Assembly (NCBI GenBank): GCA_002343325.1
Contig: DDSG01000119.1
Span: 1-21,222, forward strand
Length of the DNA: 21,222 nucleotides
Source of the DNA: Phycisphaerales bacterium UBA2396
GTDB taxonomy: Bacteria; Planctomycetota; Phycisphaerae; Phycisphaerales; UBA1924
Reading direction: 5' to 3'
Under the pieces are notes generated by a model. That model saw only the letters and a program-made list of their open reading frames with translations, was not told the DNA's origin and searched no databases. Each line of letters starts with the position of its first letter. Position 1 is the first letter of the stretch. Both the position numbers and the translations under genes were made by a program. Shown here in pieces: positions 19,296-21,222 of this stretch.

Positions 19296-19592
19296 TCAGA
19301 AGGGAGCGGGCTCTCCGTCATCGGCGTTTGCCGCCCGTTCACCCGAAGAAGACACGGCCCGCCCCTGGGCGGGGGCGGTGGCGGCGCGGGAGAGCTCCTC
19401 GATCCGCAGTTCGGCCCGTTCGAGCACTTCCTTGCAGCGGGTGTGCAAGGCGACGCCCCGCTCGTACTCGGCGAGCATCTCCTCGAGCCCGATCTGGCCG
19501 GACTCGATCCGCTCGACGATTGTCTCGAGCTGCGACAAGGCCTGTTCGTAGGTCAGTTGCGAGACGTCGGCTTGTTTGTGGGCTTTGCTCAC
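19296..19592 (-). CDS. xseB: Exodeoxyribonuclease VII small subunit
   Basis: This 98-residue protein forms the helical partner of XseA in exonuclease VII, which degrades single-stranded DNA to oligonucleotides in both directions. The family pattern is present: LTYEQALSQLETIVERIESG, then LEEMLAEYERGVALHTRCKEVLERAELRIEEL, with the charged coiled-coil spacing of XseB. The C-terminal 28 residues are a disordered Ala/Ser/Glu tail beyond the usual end. The GTG start at 19592 is supported by a strong AGGAGG five bases upstream. It begins 21 bp after the xseA stop, the standard operon arrangement for these two subunits. Confidence 0.94.
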   Translation of the reverse strand: MSKAHKQADVSQLTYEQALSQLETIVERIESGQIGLEEMLAEYERGVALHTRCKEVLERAELRIEELSRAATAPAQGRAVSSSGERAANADDGEPAPF

Positions 19593-19613
19593 CGATCCTC
19601 CTGGGACAGCACT

Positions 19614-21222
19614 TCAGCGTGCGAACAGGTCCATCTGATCCTTGGGCGGTTCCTTGGGGCGTGCCGACGTCGCGGCGGGCTTGCGCGTTGGCGTCGAAGA
19701 CGGTACGGCCTTGGGTTGCGACAGGGCGGCCAAGGGCGAGGGGGTCGGGGCTTCGGGTGCGGCGTGCCCGGCGGATGGGCTGGCGGAGTGGTCGGCGGGG
19801 GGCGAGCCGGCGGCGAGCTCGACGCGTGAATGCAGCACGCCGGCCGCGAGTCGTGTGGTCAGCCGATCGCCATGCGAAAGCCCGGCGGGGCTGCGGATCG
19901 CTTTGCCATCGGGCCCGAGCGTGACGGAATATCCGCGATCGAGGATGTGCTGGGGCGAGACGAGGTCGAGCTGGCGGGAGAGGCTTTCGAGCCGGCGGGA
20001 CTCGGCGGCGGTGGCGGTCTGCGAGGAGCGGAGGAGGCGAGCCCGGAGATCGGCGGTGCGGGCTTGTGAGGCGGCGACGGCTGCACGCGCGGAGGACTGA
20101 AGCCCGGCGAACAGCGTCGCGAGCCGGGAGGCCATGCGTGCCTGCAGCGCGGTCGGGCGGGAGCGTTCAAGCCGTTCGCGAAGGCGAGCGAGGCGCTGCC
20201 CCTTGGCTCCAAGTCCGAGCCTTGCGGCGGCGCCCGATCGTCGCCCGAGATCGTCGAGGGCCCGGCGGATTTCGCGCACGCGCCGCGCGGGATCGGAGAG
20301 CACCGGGTGCCGACCCAGTGAGATGATCTTCTGGCGTTCAAGATCGAGGCGGCGGGCGATCAGGGCGGCGAGCCGACGGGCGACACTTTCGGCCTGCCTG
20401 ATGAGGGCGGCGGTTTCCGGCGTGAGCCTCATCGCCGCCTGGGTCGGCGTGGCGGCTCGCTCGTCGGCGACGAGTTCGGCGATGGTGGTGTCGGTCTCGT
20501 GCCCGATGGCGGCGACCACGGGCAGCGGGCACTTCACGATCGCCTCGGCGACGATCCGCTCGTTGAAGGCCCACAGATCTTCCTTGCTGCCGCCGCCGCG
20601 TGTGACCAGAATCGCGTCCACGCCGAGCTCGTTGCGTCGGGCGGCGACCTCCGCGATGGCACGGGCGACGTCGGGGGCGGCCCCCTCGCCCTGCACGCGG
20701 ACGTCAACCACCAAGACCCCCACCGCCGGGCATCGCCGCGAGATCGTGTTGATCACGTCCTGCAGCGCGGCGCCGGTTCGGCTGGTGATCACCGCGATTC
20801 GGCGAGGGAACGTGGGGAGAGGCTTCTTTCTCGCGGGGTCGAACCAGCCGAGGGCCCGGATCTCTTCGCACAGCTTGCGGAAGGCAAGGTCAAGGGCGCC
20901 CTCGCCGACGGGCTCGATCTTGTCGACGATGAAGCTGACACGCCCGCCGCGAGCGTAGAACTCGACGCGACCGGACACGACGACCTGGAGCCCGTCCTGG
21001 AGGCGCAGGCCGCTCTTTCGGGCGGCGGCGGCGAACATGACGCAGTTGAGGACCGCGGTGGCGTCCTTGAGGTCAAAGTACCAGTGGGTGCGATCGGTGA
21101 AGTTGCTGACTTCGCCCACGACGCGGACGCGCGTGGGCAGACCGGTGCGCAGGGCGGCGTCGATCCGCTCGGCGACCTGGGCCACCGTGAGCGGGGCGGC
21201 GTCCGGGGCGGGCCCGGCTCCC
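19614..21222 (-). CDS. xseA: Exodeoxyribonuclease VII large subunit (5' end beyond the window), with C-terminal clamp-binding-like motif
   Basis: At least 535 residues are visible and the frame stays open to the window edge. A GTG at 21185 is not the true start, because the codons before it read PLT and complete the family N-terminus LTVAQVAERID. The N-terminal OB-fold follows (RVRVVGEVSNFTDR, WYFDLKD). The catalytic domain is recognised by RIAVITSRTGAALQDVI, TRGGGSKEDLWAFNE and AIGHETDTTIAELVADERAATPTQAA. A long Arg/Ala-rich coiled-coil segment is next, then GYSVTLGPDGKAI. The last 90 or so residues are a Pro/Ala/Ser-rich disordered tail ending DQMDLFAR. QMDLF (19623-19637) matches the consensus by which bacterial proteins bind the DNA sliding clamp. 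With xseB it forms the catalytic and helical subunits of exonuclease VII. Confidence 0.95.
   Translation of the reverse strand, partial: GAGPAPDAAPLTVAQVAERIDAALRTGLPTRVRVVGEVSNFTDRTHWYFDLKDATAVLNCVMFAAAARKSGLRLQDGLQVVVSGRVEFYARGGRVSFIVDKIEPVGEGALDLAFRKLCEEIRALGWFDPARKKPLPTFPRRIAVITSRTGAALQDVINTISRRCPAVGVLVVDVRVQGEGAAPDVARAIAEVAARRNELGVDAILVTRGGGSKEDLWAFNERIVAEAIVKCPLPVVAAIGHETDTTIAELVADERAATPTQAAMRLTPETAALIRQAESVARRLAALIARRLDLERQKIISLGRHPVLSDPARRVREIRRALDDLGRRSGAAARLGLGAKGQRLARLRERLERSRPTALQARMASRLATLFAGLQSSARAAVAASQARTADLRARLLRSSQTATAAESRRLESLSRQLDLVSPQHILDRGYSVTLGPDGKAIRSPAGLSHGDRLTTRLAAGVLHSRVELAAGSPPADHSASPSAGHAAPEAPTPSPLAALSQPKAVPSSTPTRKPAATSARPKEPPKDQMDLFAR

Noticed and set aside
1..21222. 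CRISPR array, insertion sequence, integron or prophage
   Set aside because: No regularly spaced repeats, transposase or integrase motifs or phage structural genes were found on either strand.

Overview
The window most likely comes from a high-GC planctomycete of the Phycisphaerae type. This is inferred from gene content, not from a marker gene. The clues are two secreted proteins ending in the same dockerin-like DFN-x-DGF-x-DFFDY calcium-binding tail, a CGYDL...CPEC zinc-ribbon/HEAT membrane protein, an M60/TCAF-like peptidase, a CpeT/CpcT-type lipoprotein, and a tRNA-Ile that is not in an rRNA operon.

Layout, left to right. Positions 1-54 are poly-C runs that look like a contig-end artefact. 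They are followed by the 3' end of a probable alpha/beta hydrolase gene, a zinc-ribbon/HEAT membrane protein and aspS (1636-3483). Positions 3490-4390 form a small AT-richer island with two genes unlike their neighbours: a HEPN-domain protein with an intact R-x4-H motif, and a 90-residue membrane protein whose hydrophobic core is flanked by two CxxC knuckles. Next come a YahK-type zinc alcohol dehydrogenase, a convergent M60/TCAF-like secreted metallopeptidase, a divergent TSUP permease, tRNA-Arg(CCU), a secreted C39-like/dockerin protein with a strong terminator, and ychF.

Right of about 12 kb, on the minus strand, lie a secreted alpha/beta hydrolase, a CpeT/CpcT-like lipoprotein and a subtilisin-like protease with the dockerin-like tail. 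Then come tRNA-Ile(GAU) and a plus-strand hpf-ptsN-ptsH cluster (ribosome hibernation plus nitrogen-type PTS). A minus-strand series closes the window: xseA (5' end cut by the window edge), xseB, a prepilin peptidase and an OmpA-like lipoprotein.

The most striking large-scale signal is a reversal of strand composition. Left of about 11.5 kb the plus strand is extremely C-rich over G whichever strand the gene is on. Right of about 12.2 kb it is G-rich over C, again whichever strand is coding. The change passes through the 3' half of ychF. This is the pattern of a replichore switch (origin or terminus) or of a rearrangement or misjoin.

A second recurring pattern is a TAnnnT hexamer (TACCAT, TACCCT, TAGGAT) 5-9 nt before the ATG of several unlinked genes that have no Shine-Dalgarno sequence. 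This suggests leaderless transcription. I found no CRISPR array, insertion sequence, prophage or rRNA gene. All family assignments come from reading motifs by eye; no database search was run.
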